Below the pieces are notes generated by a model. That model ran no database searches and was not told where the DNA came from. It was given only the letters and a program-made list of their open reading frames with translations. Position numbers and translations under genes: made by a program. From NCBI GenBank assembly GCA_022592445.1, contig JABYQR010000217.1, forward strand, positions 1 to 64,000: a stretch of DNA of 64,000 nucleotides, read 5' to 3'. Each line of letters begins with the position of its first letter. Within the stretch, counting starts at the first letter, position 1. This DNA is from Cytidiella melzeri. Taxonomy: Eukaryota; Basidiomycota; Agaricomycetes; Polyporales; Irpicaceae. Positions 31,619 through 42,400 of the stretch are shown here, one piece after another.

Positions 31619-32790
31619 CATGCCAGATTCACCCGAGACAACCTCATCTTCGTGTACGTCTTTGCCCCACACCCTGCCGCCGTATGCTGACTCTTTGCGT
31701 TGGCGATGGTACTCAGGTCCATTTTTGTGGTAAGCACACGTTCAACCTCGCCGGTAGAAGCGACGCCTGACCTTGACCACTGATTTGTTTAGCAATGTGT
31801 GAGTGCAAGCGAGGAAGCTTTCTTCACTCTTCGCTTCAATCACTAATCGTTGTCATGCAGACACCATCGTCGTTTGGGACTGGGCCATAGCGCTGCCTAG
31901 AAAATATCGTTTTGTGAGTGGCGCGGTAGCTTATCGCCCGACGCGCGTACACGACGCTGACGATGTTTGCAGATATGGAAGACACATTGGACGCCGGTCA
32001 AAGTCGCGTACTTGCTCTGTCGGTGAGCCCTCGCAGTCATGTGTGAAAATTACTTCAAGCTAACGGACTCCCGTCCACCAGCTATTGGGTCATCGCTGCG
32101 GTACCATATTTTCTCTGGGCCTTCTGCACGAACCACACCGTCGAGGAGTGCGAGAAGATCTATCGCGTGAGTAGCTGAAGTCTTGTGGACCCGATAGCGC
32201 TAATTTATGCAACGCATATCGATCAGATTCCCGTCGCACTTGCAATGTGGAATCAAGTCACCTCAGAGGTCATCCTGGTCATCCGAACCTATGCATTTTT
32301 CAATCGCAACAACTATATTCTTACCCTTCTAGTCGTTGCCCTGGCCGGCGTGGTCGCCTACCAACTATACGTGGATACCTCTGAAATGCTTCGTACGCAC
32401 ACAATTTTTTTCCGCGCATACAGTCTCGTTTAATGGATTCTTTCAGTACTGCCCTTTCTACAAGAGACGGGGCCATGCCTTCCAATGTCCAAGCCTCATT
32501 TGGCGCAACTGTTAGGTGAGTGATTGTGCTACCCAGATTTATTTTATTTCCGAATTCTGACGTTCGCCTGATAGGTTTCTTTGTGAGTGCGGTATTGCTT
32601 GAAACTGGACGTCACTCATATGACTGGTGGCCATGCTCACCTCCACATTTTCTGCTCCTGTCTCTGCATGTATCTGCTCTCGCGACGTTCTCAATTTCTT
32701 CTCAACCTGGACACTGTTACTCGCTGTATCTGTTCTGCTATGATGACTATTTCTTTCACCATGCTCGCGCTGTATTATTAATTAGCTGAT
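31619..32790 (+). pseudogene. DUF6533-type multi-pass membrane protein gene, 3' end degraded
   Basis: Exons with good borders can be followed: TIVVWDWAIALPRKYRF (31861-31913); IWKTHWTPVKVAYLL (about 31971-32020); YWVIAAVPYFLWAFC...CEKIYR (about 32082-32166); IPVALAMWNQVTSEVILVIR plus TYAFFNRNNYILTLLVVALA (32227-32390); and LPFLQETGPCLPM (after 32446). The W-D-W-x-x-x-L-P-x-E/K start, several hydrophobic segments and the IRTYA(F/L) motif are typical of DUF6533 proteins, a basidiomycete family of predicted seven-helix membrane proteins of unknown function. Beyond about 32790 the frame is lost. A start at 31622 (MPDSPETTSS) is possible but the first exons are uncertain. Confidence 0.6.
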
Positions 32791-33083
32791 GTTCTCGCCA
32801 TTGCGCTGTTCAATCCATTGTTGCTATGCACCCTAATGCGAGAACTACTGCCTTGAAAGCATTGCATTGATGTGTATGACGATATAAACTACTGGCGGCG
32901 AGATTATCTTGCAATGTAAACTGTGGGCGGAGACATTCAAACGTATTACCATGCAAGATAAAGTGGCCTGTGGACCATTATCGCGGGTGCCGGGTGTTTA
33001 TAACTTTCCAGGTACAGAGATTGTGTGAGATAAAGTTTGCTCAATGTTATATTGTAATGCTCGGGTTTACAGTGGTAGGTATT
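32791..33083. other. Right subterminal region of the gene-carrying element
   Basis: AT-rich, with TGTAAA/ATAAAG motifs and TTATCGCGGGTGCCGGGTGTTTAT, matching the left subterminal motif in the same orientation. No gene. Confidence 0.55.
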
Positions 33084-33108
33084 GTGCGATAACGTTTTGT
33101 TTTTTTAC

Positions 33109-33283
33109 GAGATGGAGATACCCAAAGCGGTTGAGAAAGGAAGAGGTCCTAATGACATGGTCAGGGACACTGCAAAATGAGAACAACCTCCCTACAGACT
33201 GGCTGCATCATACAGGGGTTTTAGTGGGTAGGATTGAACTGGAGCGAGACCGAGACGAGGGCGTGCCCTACGACCCTGGTTAA
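33109..33283 (+). pseudogene. Detached C-terminus of LINE ORF2
   Basis: It reads YPKRLRKEEVLMTWSGTLQN then ENNLPTDWLHHTGVLVGR and ends at a stop at 33281-33283. This is the usual C-terminus of Tad-like ORF2 and is separated from 24144-29187 by the inserted element. Confidence 0.85.
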
Positions 33284-33478
33284 CGGTCGAGCAGTGAAAG
33301 ACAATCCAGTCCCACACGGCCGTCCTAGAATCTGGACAGTGTGCGAAAAAGCATTTCCCCTGCGGTACTGGCAATAACTTACCTTAGAGGGTGAAACCCC
33401 CTCGCACCAGCAAGGAGGATGGGGGTTTGTCAGGCGAACTGCCCTCCTCCTGTTACGCTCTACCAAAAAAAAAAAAAA
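33284..33478 (+). other. 3' untranslated region and poly(A) tail of the LINE
   Basis: It contains a GGTGAAACCCCCTCGCACC...GGATGGGGG potential hairpin (about 33398-33424), a candidate recognition structure for the reverse transcriptase. It closes with 14 adenines at 33465-33478. Confidence 0.7.
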
Positions 33479-33496
33479 TAGAATTGACCGCACCTA
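33479..33496. repeat. 18-bp target duplication of the LINE, 3' copy
   Basis: Identical to 19253-19270 and directly adjoining the poly(A) tail. Confidence 0.85.
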
Positions 33497-33750
33497 TTCA
33501 TCCCATAGACCAAGAGTGCGAATACCTCCGGCAAAACTCTTTTCTGGGCCACGCAGGACGGCATCACAGATCCGGCATCCAACCTCGACAACCACCTCCA
33601 GCTCAACGATCCGCAGCTCGGCAAGCACCTATTCGCGTACACCTTTGTAAAGGGCAAGAACAGGGAGCGACGACCGATCCAGACGCTCACGCGCAGTTTG
33701 TCCGTTACACAATGCCTCTGGTTTGTTAGGCAGGGTACATCTCTCAGGTG
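33497..33750 (+). pseudogene. Downstream half of the open frame split by the LINE
   Basis: It continues the upstream half in frame for about 30 codons (IHPIDQECEYLRQNSFLGHA). A second frame over the same DNA, GKTLFWATQDGITDPASNLD then QLGKHLFAYTFVKGKN, runs to a good splice donor (CTCAG-GTGAGT, 33750). Either the exon is frame-shifted or only one frame is real. The family is unknown. Confidence 0.35.
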
Positions 33751-34149
33751 AGTTATCATCCTAGTAGTATGGGGATAGACTCGCGCTAATGCGTCGAGAA
33801 CTCCTACCTTGTTGGGAATTGTTGCTCACCTATATATCTCCTTCAGAATCTCGGTCGGGCAGGTCTCCTCGCACGTCTGACGGCCCTTTGGGCCGTCTCC
33901 CTCATACTCAGTTCGCACCAGCTTTCGTATAGCCATTCCCCCTGCACCCCCCGTCCTCTCGTTTGTATCCGCCTCCTATCTTTCCCTTACAATAGCTCTT
34001 AGCCCGTTTCAAGCCTGTTCGAGTTCTCATGTGTACTCAGTCCTTTTAATTGCACCATGCATTTGCTTTACAGACATTCCGGTCCACACTGAGAAACCCA
34101 ACGACAGACGGCCTAGCAACCACATAGACTTGTGTGATAGTCACGGCTG
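33751..34149. other. Left flank of E2, no gene recognised
   Basis: Pyrimidine-rich stretches, including an inverted pair GACGGCCC...GGGCCGTC (about 33879-33897). No coding support. Confidence 0.45.
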
Positions 34150-34158
34150 CCTGTTTCA
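34150..34158. repeat. Target site duplication of E2, left copy
   Basis: CCTGTTTCA, repeated perfectly at 45927-45935. Confidence 0.93.
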
Positions 34159-34307
34159 TAGTCTCGAACCAGACGTTAAGGGAGAGCGCGGACGTCGCCG
34201 ATGCTCCTTCCTTGTTTGGAGCGCGGAGTTCGAAAAAGACACAATGAACCGCGCTCCTTAACGTCTGGTGTAATCGGTCAGTGGCGGGTACCGCTCAGTC
34301 GCACGTG
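34159..34307. repeat. E2 left terminus: inverted repeat with hairpin
   Basis: TAGTCTCG at the end, stem arm ACCAGACGTTAAGG (34168-34181), loop box GGAGTTCGAAAAAGAC (34225-34240), second arm CCTTAACGTCTGGT (34256-34269), then GGTACCGCTCAGTCGCACGTG ending at 34307. The long arms also pair GAGCGCGG with CCGCGCTC next to the stem. Confidence 0.88.
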
Positions 34308-34469
34308 CTCGAAATCGAAGACTTTTCGAGATCATCAGCGGGCGCCTGATTATTTTTATTCGCGTTTCATGTGTAGATTAGATAACGTGACCCTTGATGA
34401 AATCCATCACAACCTCGTGTTTCGTCTCTCGTCGTGGCCCTCTTCGATTGTTTCTCTCCCTCGCTCTTC

Positions 34470-37285
34470 ATGCCGCCTGGATTTCCTTTCCCCCCTATCT
34501 ATGACCTTGATCCTGACGACAACGAACAACACGACAACGAGATTCCTACAATCACGGATGCGGAAGCGGACGAAATCCAAGCTCGACTTCATCGACGCGG
34601 TGGCATGGCACGCACAAACCTCGCGTTCCAGTCGCTCGCAAATCTGGACCACGCAACAATTTCCCGTCGCCTCGTTTCCGTTATCGACTACATGGCGACG
34701 CAAGGACTGGACACCGTCTCGTTCCTACACTACCTGAGCTGGAATTTGGAGATCCCGGGGCATATGGTGTCGGAGCAGTCGACTATCCGGTGAGTAACAA
34801 GTTGTATATTTTTTTGCTTAACTAATCAAGATCAGATACGCTCGCACTGCACTCATGCACTGCGAGCAACTTCCTGGGATACTCAAGAACTGGCACAAAC
34901 CACCTCGCGGACACGAACGGGGTGTCACGACGCGAGGCGCCCTCAGTGCCATGAACGAGTGGGCCGTTGACAACGTCAAGGCACGACTCAACCGCGAGAT
35001 GCGCGAGTTCGCGCCGCAGCTCAAATCGCCCCCGAGGACATGTCGGAGGAATACCTCCTCGGCATCCGACTCAAGGACGACATCGAGAGAATGAAGACCA
35101 TGATGCCTACATACTGGGACATCATGGACTCTCTCTCGTGCACACCCCTGCAGAAGAAGCGCAGGAAGACAAAGGACCACGAGCCGGTAAGTAAACATAT
35201 TTTCCGCATGGATTTAGAGCTCACACGTTCCATAGCGCATCTTCATCAGCGGTACCATTCTCCACTACAACCGGTCGCAGCGACGTTGTCGCTACCAAAA
35301 ATTCCTCAGTATCTACCTCAAGTCGTGCGGTCTCGCAGCCAAGGCGAACGACACCACACACCTTTTTGGCTTCACCATGAGCCAAAAATGGGTTTACGCT
35401 GGTATTGTCGAGCTTTCGGAGTCGAATCGACGCCGAATGATCGACGATATCAGCCGTTACATCTTCTTTGGCGGTCACGACAACCTGAACATTCCGTTCA
35501 GGATTTACGAGATGCGCAACAACCACCAAAACCACTTCGACAACGGCACATGCGGCACCATCTACATTGTCAAGGACCCCACAGCCGTCGCTCCCAACCG
35601 CATCGCTTACATGGCGCAGCGCGCTGCTGGATGCCAGAACCCCATCACCGCGCGGGATGTTTTCCAGCACGAGATCGCAGCCGCCCCTCGAATACGCGAG
35701 GACCATATCTATCTCATCAAGAAACTCCTCCTGATGCATCCCGCCTTTGAAGACTGGGAGCACCGCACTCACCCCCTCTTTTCTCGTCCCGATCCTGTCC
35801 AACAGCTCCCTACTGGCAAGGCGCATGCAACTTGCCAGTACATGCTCGACACCGTCCACATGGAGGAGGCCTCGCAGGAAGGCAACCGGAAGGTTCTACA
35901 GGAATGGCTCCGGCAGGTTGATCTCAACGGTGAACGCGCACTCCGTGAACCATTCCTCGACCGCCTCATCGTCTGGATCGGCGATCAGCTCACCACCACT
36001 CGTATACGGTCTGTCAAACGCGACCGAGCTTTCGACATGAATCACCGCCAACGATTTGAACAATTCTTCGAAATCTTTGGCTGGTTCCATACACAACTCA
36101 ATGAGGAGATGACGATCCGGAAGCAACACTACGGCACCAGCGAGAACCTCGGACTCAAGCACGCATTCAACAACATGGGTCGCAAATCACTCCACGCCGC
36201 TGCCACAGTGCAAGGCACTTTCCACTACGACTTTCGCAGCACTCTGAAACACACCGCCGAGGCTCGTTTCCGCGACATCTGGGCCACTGTTGGCAAAGCC
36301 AAAGATGTCGCAGACTTGATGCTTGCCACACCCTACACCCTCCATGATCTCGCTGTCAAGATCTTTGAGGACTTTGCCTCTACCGGAGCTCTCGAGAAGC
36401 TGCGCAAGCGTCCGCGTGCAGAACAAGACGACCTGTTGATCCAGGGTGTCATGTTCTGTCGCGATGTTCTCAACTATCTCAACTTCGACGACGCGATGGC
36501 CACAGGCGATGTTGGTCGCATCGAGCTGATGCTACCACGGCTCCTCTTCCGCTTCCATGGAAGCGGCAGCCACAACTACACCCATGAGCTTCTCGAAATC
36601 ATGCAGGGCCTCTGGCGTGAGTGGCCGGATGATCTGAAGTAAGTTCCTCACGGTTCTTCGTGCTGTCATACTAAAATATTTGACAGATCTTTCCTGATGT
36701 GTTACTGCTGGCTCGCAAACACGACAGGACGCGAGAACGGATTCCTGGCATACGACATGGTCCAGGAGCACAATGTTCGGGATATCAAGGTGAGCTTATT
36801 GGCCGTTTTTCTTCATGTCTCTTGTGCTCACAATTACATTACAGGTGATATTCGGAGCTCACGGTCCCTACGCGACGTGGGACTACATCAAGAAAATCTC
36901 TGCCTCTATTCCCACCCAGCGCAAGCTCAAGGACCACGTCGAGCGGGAATTCAACCACTTTCGCCGCGGCAAGTCTCACACCTCTCCTGAGCACGAGTCC
37001 GACGTTGTTAAGCTACAAGGGAAGTACCACGAGGCAAATGCGCATGTGTACAAGCCTGGCCGCCACATCCCAGCTGACGAACGTATCAAGGATGTATTCC
37101 TGGTTGGCTGCAATCCGGTCGCGCTCAATGCCATGATGAAAAGATGGTCGGACAGACGTGTGAAAGAGAAGTTGACAGCTGAAAACTTCGACAGCCCAGA
37201 AAAAATCCTTCGACAGTTAGATAATCTCGCATCAGACTCGCGGTATGCATCTGCAGACAGTAATGAGGTTGAATCCGATGTATAG
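34470..37285 (+). pseudogene. DUF6589-family protein of E2, one frameshift
   Basis: Exons 34470-34789, 34836-35186, 35236-36638, 36687-36789 and 36845-37285 total 2618 nt, one base short of a whole number of codons. The break lies in a run of five C at 35029-35033: upstream reads FAPQLKSPP, and downstream the conserved MSEEYLLGIRLKDDI is in another frame. E1 has one more base in this exon. The rest matches E1 throughout: FGGHDNLN, GTIYIVKD, MLDTVHMEEASQEGNR, WIGDQLTT, GWFHTQ, WLANTTGRENGFLAYDM and DYIKKISASIPTQRK. The exon homologous to E1 exons 3 and 4 is continuous here, so the GC-AG intron of E1 is absent. A sequencing error in the C run could mimic the lesion. Confidence 0.85.
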
Positions 37286-39221
37286 CCTGTATCTGAAATT
37301 GCAAAATAATCATATTCATTTATCTAGAGGCGCCACACGAACGACTGAGATGTGTATGTAGGTGATGCTGAATGTTCAATGCTACGCGAAGACGATGCTG
37401 CGGGTGTAAGGGGAGGAGTCGAATAATGCAATGTGGGTACATGAGATGGTGCAAACAATGCTGACGGAGTGACAGGAGTAAACAAAGTGAATGGGGATGA
37501 TGCAGGTGTAACAGGATTGAATGGCATAGGCGGAGAGTCGAATGTTTGACGTGCTGATGGTAGCCCTGGAATTGGGAGAGTACCTGACGTCCATGGAGAG
37601 GGGTAGCTTGTAGCGGTAACAGGAGTAAACAGCGCGAACGGAGAGGCAAAAGTGTGGGAAGCTGAGGCTTGTGGCGTACGATAGTCCGGAGTCAAGGGCA
37701 CAGTGTAGTAGCCTGAAGTAATAGCATGGGCTGATGGAGACGGGTGCAGAGGAGTTGTTGGAGATGAAGACGTAGAAGTAGATGATGCAGCGGCAGTGGA
37801 AAATTTCCCATTCTCTGGCTGGAATTGCTTGAATCCATCTCCGTGCTTCTCAGTCAGCCTAGCCAGACGAAGTTCCTCACGTTGGCGCCATCGGGTTTCC
37901 CGCTCAATTTCGTCGTTCATCGGCTTGTTCTTTGCAGTTTCAGCCTTTCGTTCCACATTCTTTTGTCCTTTTGTAGCACTATTTTTAGCCAGCCAGCAAG
38001 AGTCAACGTTCGCGATAGTCTGAAGCACACGAGGCCCAAGATCCTCAGCAAAGATCCATCCCGGAAAGCCAAGCTCCAAGTCAGCCATAGTTGTAATCTT
38101 CGTCGAGGCAGCAAGAGTTTTGAGCATGTCGTCAGGTAGGAGGCTCTCCGAAGTGAAAATCGAGGTTGATTGATGATGTTCGCGCCAGTACTCTTCACGT
38201 AGGTTCAGCAGAGATTGTTTGACCGCAGTAAGACGGTTGGTGACTCGTTTCTTAGCCTGATCCGCAAACGTAGCCAGCTCGATTGGAGGTAAGATGCAAA
38301 CTTCATGGAACCGAGAATCGAGGCGATTAATCAGATTTATGATAGTGATGTCGTGCTCGGTGAGAATAATGGGATTTGAGGGATTGCTTCCCCTCGCGCG
38401 CAAGCAGTTGTCACAGCAAACAACGATGAGATCTAGGCATATGTGAGTGACATTTGACGTGAGTAAACAAATCAAATACCGTGCATAGGGGGATGTCCAT
38501 CAAAGTGTCGAATAGTAATCTTTCGTCGGCATTCGTTGGTAAGTGCAAAATCCCTCATATTTCCCTCTACATTCTTGCGGTACTGAACATCCTTACCATC
38601 CAGGAAAGCCTCCTGCGTGCCAATATCGTTGACCACGGCACTCTCGTCTATTGCCTGCTGATTGCGTGCGGGATTAGAATTATGATCTTCTAGAAAATTA
38701 CGTTCAATGGTGCCTCGTGCCTGTGCCTGATCTGTGCCTTTGCGCTTGCGCTTTCGCTGCTTTGGTAAACCTTCGTCGACCTCCTCCACTTTCACACTAT
38801 CGGGTGCCATGCTTGCAGAGGGTATTTCTGTCCCCTTGCCCTTCTGCGATGCTTGACGATTAATCACCTTGGACACTGAAGGCTCCAATAACAATAAGGC
38901 ATAGGCTTGTTCGCCACCACGACCAGCGCGTCCAGCATGTTGTTGCCACTCGAGAAGGGCACGAGGAGTGCCGAACTGTACCATCCGTGGCATTCCCGGA
39001 ACATCCAGACCCTGTAAGTGAGAGTTTCATCAAACAACGATAGAATACGTGCATCTTGAAGCTTACCATGCCAACACATTCCGTTGAGACAAGAATCTTG
39101 ACAGATTTCCTCAAGAATTTCCCCAACACTATTGTCTTCACACTCTCGTCCCGAGTCGAGATCAGGAAATCCATCTGCGAGTGGTAAGGTGAGTCGGCTG
39201 AAAGTTTACTTGTGAGATGCA

Positions 39222-39226
39222 TCCAG
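39222..39226. repeat. Target duplication of the copia element, left copy
   Basis: TCCAG, matched by 44486-44490. One more base (A) on each side also agrees with the LTR edge. Confidence 0.85.
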
Positions 39227-39400
39227 TGTTTAACTATTCTGTCTTCGTACTACTTAGCGCGCGCTTAGTGCCGTAGTTACCGTATATAAGACTTACTTTG
39301 ATCAATGCACTGCTATCGCTTTTGATCCCCAACTCTCTGTGTGACCACCACCTCAGTCTTCTCTCTCAACGCTCTCAACTCTCCTGATACCTTGTTAAAA
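39227..39400 (+). repeat. Copia 5' LTR
   Basis: Starts TGTTTAACT and ends TTGTTAAAA, with a TATA-like CGTATATAAGAC at about 39284. It differs from the 3' LTR only in TTAGTGCCG versus TTAGCGCCG. Confidence 0.93.
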
Positions 39401-39412
39401 GGTTATGAGCCC
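39401..39412 (+). promoter_or_regulatory. Copia primer-binding site
   Basis: GGTTATGAGCCC directly after the LTR is complementary to the anticodon stem-loop of initiator methionine tRNA. That is the half-tRNA primer type known from copia elements. Confidence 0.7.
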
Positions 39413-39468
39413 CGCCTAAAGCTCATATCTTCACTCTACTTCACTTTTACAACCACTCCTCTCTGTTT

Positions 39469-42400
39469 ATGAGCTCTGATCTCGCTGATCAAGCTCAACT
39501 TCGTCGCTCCACTAGAGAGCGTCACCAAACCAACTTCCTCAGGGGTACCAGAGCTCAACCCCGCCAAAGAACAACCACCACTCGCAGGACAACCCCCATA
39601 TTCACTCCTACTCCTTCTCCTGCTCCTACTACACCTCCTCCCTCGATGTCTGCCACAACTATCACAAAAACCGATGCTCCCTCAGCTGGACCATCCAACT
39701 CTAACGTCCCTGACGTCGAACCCCAACCCAGTCACAACGACAACCACTCTTCCAGCTCTGAGGATCGTGAGGCGGTCCCAGGTGCTCGCCATGTCTCTGC
39801 TCCCCCAGCTGATCGCCGTCGCACCCCCTTCGATACTCTTCGCGATGATGATCGCCGTCGTCACCCTCATGGAGGAGACGATGACAGTGACGACGACCGT
39901 ATGGATGAGGATGAGAGGCCTTGTCGACGACGTGAGAAGCGTCCTGCTCGCCGTCCGACAACTCCCCCTCCTCCGGGCAGCTCTCCTGGTGGCTCGCCGC
40001 CGCCTCCTCCGCCTAGCTCCATAGGCACTAGGTCGACACGCGAAGTGTCACAACTTCTGTCTGTGCCACCTGGCCACAACAACAACTTCACTATGTCGCT
40101 AAGCGACATTAACAAAGCCTTCTCTGATGTTGGCAAGCTTACTGGGGCAGACACTTGGCCGATGTGGAAGTTCCGCGTCGAGACCGCTATGTCTACTATA
40201 CTGGAGTTCCACACACTCCGAGGTGGTCTGACCGTACCTCAAGAGGTTACGCGGGCTGTCTTCAACGTCCTGACCGGTCATATCTCTGACTCGGTCATGG
40301 CCAACTACCTCAATGAGTACAAGCCCCACGTACTCATGGACAAGCTGCGTGAACGTTACGATCCGAAGACCACTGTGTCTGACGCGAACGAAATTTACCA
40401 GTTGTTCCACCTTCGTCGTCCTATCTACGAGATGGACAAGCTGCTCGATGACGCCACTAATATCCGCAGAAAGCTTATCGCTGCTGGTGTCGACATCCCC
40501 GACCATATCTTCTACGCTGCCATCATCGGGATTATCCCTCCTGCCTATGCCGCCACACGTCAGAACTACGAGGTCGGCGTGCGTTCTTCTACTCCAGCTG
40601 GAGAGAAGTTCCGCTATAGGCCTAATGCGCTCATCGCTGAGCTTCGTCGCGAGTTCACCAACTGGCGACTCACGCACCCCCCAAAGACTTCCGAGTCCAA
40701 GAGGCCTACCACTTTCGTCCCAAAGGACAAAGCTCACGCTCCTTCGGCTTCGCACGCCAAGGGCAAGGCCGCGGTTGAACGATCGACCAAAACCACCACT
40801 ACTGCTCGCGCGGCTGCAGCTCCCTACTCGTCGAGCAAGCCCTCCACTTCTAGTCAGGGCAACTGCTTCAACTGTGGTCAGCCTGGCCACATGACGCCGA
40901 CTTGCCCTCTGCCCTGGACTGAGAAGTCCAAAGCTGCGATGAAAAAGAAGGGCATCACTCGCAAGTCCACTGCCGCCGCCGCTCAAGGCAAGAAGAAAGA
41001 GTCCGCCGCTGCCGGCTCTTCCACTGCTACTGGCTTCATGGCCAACGTCACTGCCACTGCTGACTCGGACGAAGAGGTCCTCGAGAACCCTCACCCAAGC
41101 GCGTGGGTGAAGTCTCTTTCTAACTCGGACGTGACGATGCACGTAAGTACTCGTACCATTTCTTCTACTTTACTTCCACTGTTCGCAACTTTGTCGTCTG
41201 ACAAGTGCGTTCATGTCATCGATACTGGTGCTACTATACACTGTACACCATATCGTGACTTACTTTTCAACGTTCACTCTGTACCAACTATTTTACTTAC
41301 TGTTGCCAACTCAGAGCAAATAAGTCTCAAACTCGCTGGCGACATGGTACTGGAGGTTGAACAGGAAAATGGTACGCATAATCAACTTATGCTAAAGAAT
41401 GTCTACTATAACTCACAACTACCCTTCACGCTTATCAGTGTTTCAAAATTGGACGCTGATTATCGCTTTACTTTCTTCTCAAATACTTGTACTATATATG
41501 ACTCAAACGCGTCTTGTGTAGCTGTGATACGAAAAATACACGATTTGTATTCACTTAACTCTACTCGCGTGACTTCTTTAGCAAGCGTGCATAAGTCTGG
41601 TATAACGATGCTTGAACTTCATAAAAAACTCGGTCACATCAGTTATTTCCAGATAAACAAACTACTTGAAACGTCCAAACTTATCATTACTACTCATATC
41701 ACTGACCGCACAGAAACTCCGTGCGAGGACTGTATCTTGAATAATATTCATCGTACTCCAGTCCCCAAAGCTCGTACTTCGCCGTTGGCTACTTCCTTCG
41801 GTGATCACTTTCATATCGACATCTTTGGGCCACTACCCACTGCGTCGATTACTGGTCATTATCTGTACTGGTTGACTATCGTCGACGACTCAACTCGATG
41901 GTTAACACTTGCGCCATTAAAAACAAAAGATGATGCCTTTACTCAATGGGTTATCTTCTCTACTGAGCTTCTTACGCAATACAATATTCGCGTCAAGATT
42001 CTTCAATCTGACAACGATGGCGTATTCACTGGTGCAAATATGACAAACTACTTGAAGTCACAAGGTACTATACCCCGGCTTACTGTGCACGATACTCCTG
42101 CACAAAATGGTGTTGCTGAGCGCACACACCAGACTATTATGAACTTGGTTCGTGTAAACCTACACACAGCTGCTTTACCGAACCGGTTATGGTGGTACGC
42201 TGCGCTTCATGCGGTTTATCTCTATAATCGCACTCCTCGTGCTCCTCTTCAATACAAAACTCCTTACTTTAAACGCTATGGTACTGAAGCGAACCTTGAT
42301 GCGCTTCAAAAGTTTGGTCAACCGTGTATCGTATACGACGAATACCGAACCAATAAACTCGCGCCAAAAGGCAAGCGCGCCGTTTGGATAGGCTTTGCTG

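Larger units (their letters stand above)
29188..33108. mobile_element. 3.9-kb TIR element carrying host gene fragments
   Basis: Imperfect 25-bp terminal inverted repeats (22/25 identical) lie at 29188-29212 and 33084-33108, with core AACAAAAC(A/G)TTATCGC. Both subterminal zones contain TGTAAAG/ATAAAG and TATCGCG...GTGCCGGG motifs (29200-29360 and 32880-33080). Removing the element plus 8 bp (33109-33116) joins LINE ORF2 in frame (...PTS-G-YPKRLRKEEV). The two 8-bp flanks, GACATCGG and GAGATGGA, match at 5 of 8 positions, so an aged 8-bp duplication is plausible. This would suit hAT- or Zisupton/KDZ-type elements. It has no transposase, so it is non-autonomous. It contains three recognisable host gene pieces, all on plus. 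Confidence 0.78.
19271..33478 (+). mobile_element. Tad-like LINE retrotransposon, interrupted by a DNA element
   Basis: Bounded by an 18-bp duplication and ending in 14 adenines (33465-33478). In order it holds a long 5' region with a possible spliced frame, ORF1 with a zinc knuckle, and ORF2 with endonuclease, reverse transcriptase, RNase H and a terminal CCHC motif. The end of ORF2 (33109-33283) is cut off from the rest by the insert at 29188-33108. Without the insert the LINE is about 10.3 kb, long for the Tad group. The RNase H domain and the ORF2 end motif TWSGTLQNE...LPTDWL...GVLVG fit Tad/I-type LINEs. Confidence 0.85.

Noticed and set aside
31397..31690. Frame with an SPLSLPAAH-like string similar to one in the PPP4R2-like fragment
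   Set aside because: The DNA match is only about 19 of 26 bases in low-complexity sequence, so a shared origin cannot be claimed.
29188..33108. Helitron as the carrier of the captured genes
   Set aside because: There are no TC...CTRR ends or 3' hairpin; instead there are inverted repeats and a frame-restoring 8-bp interval.
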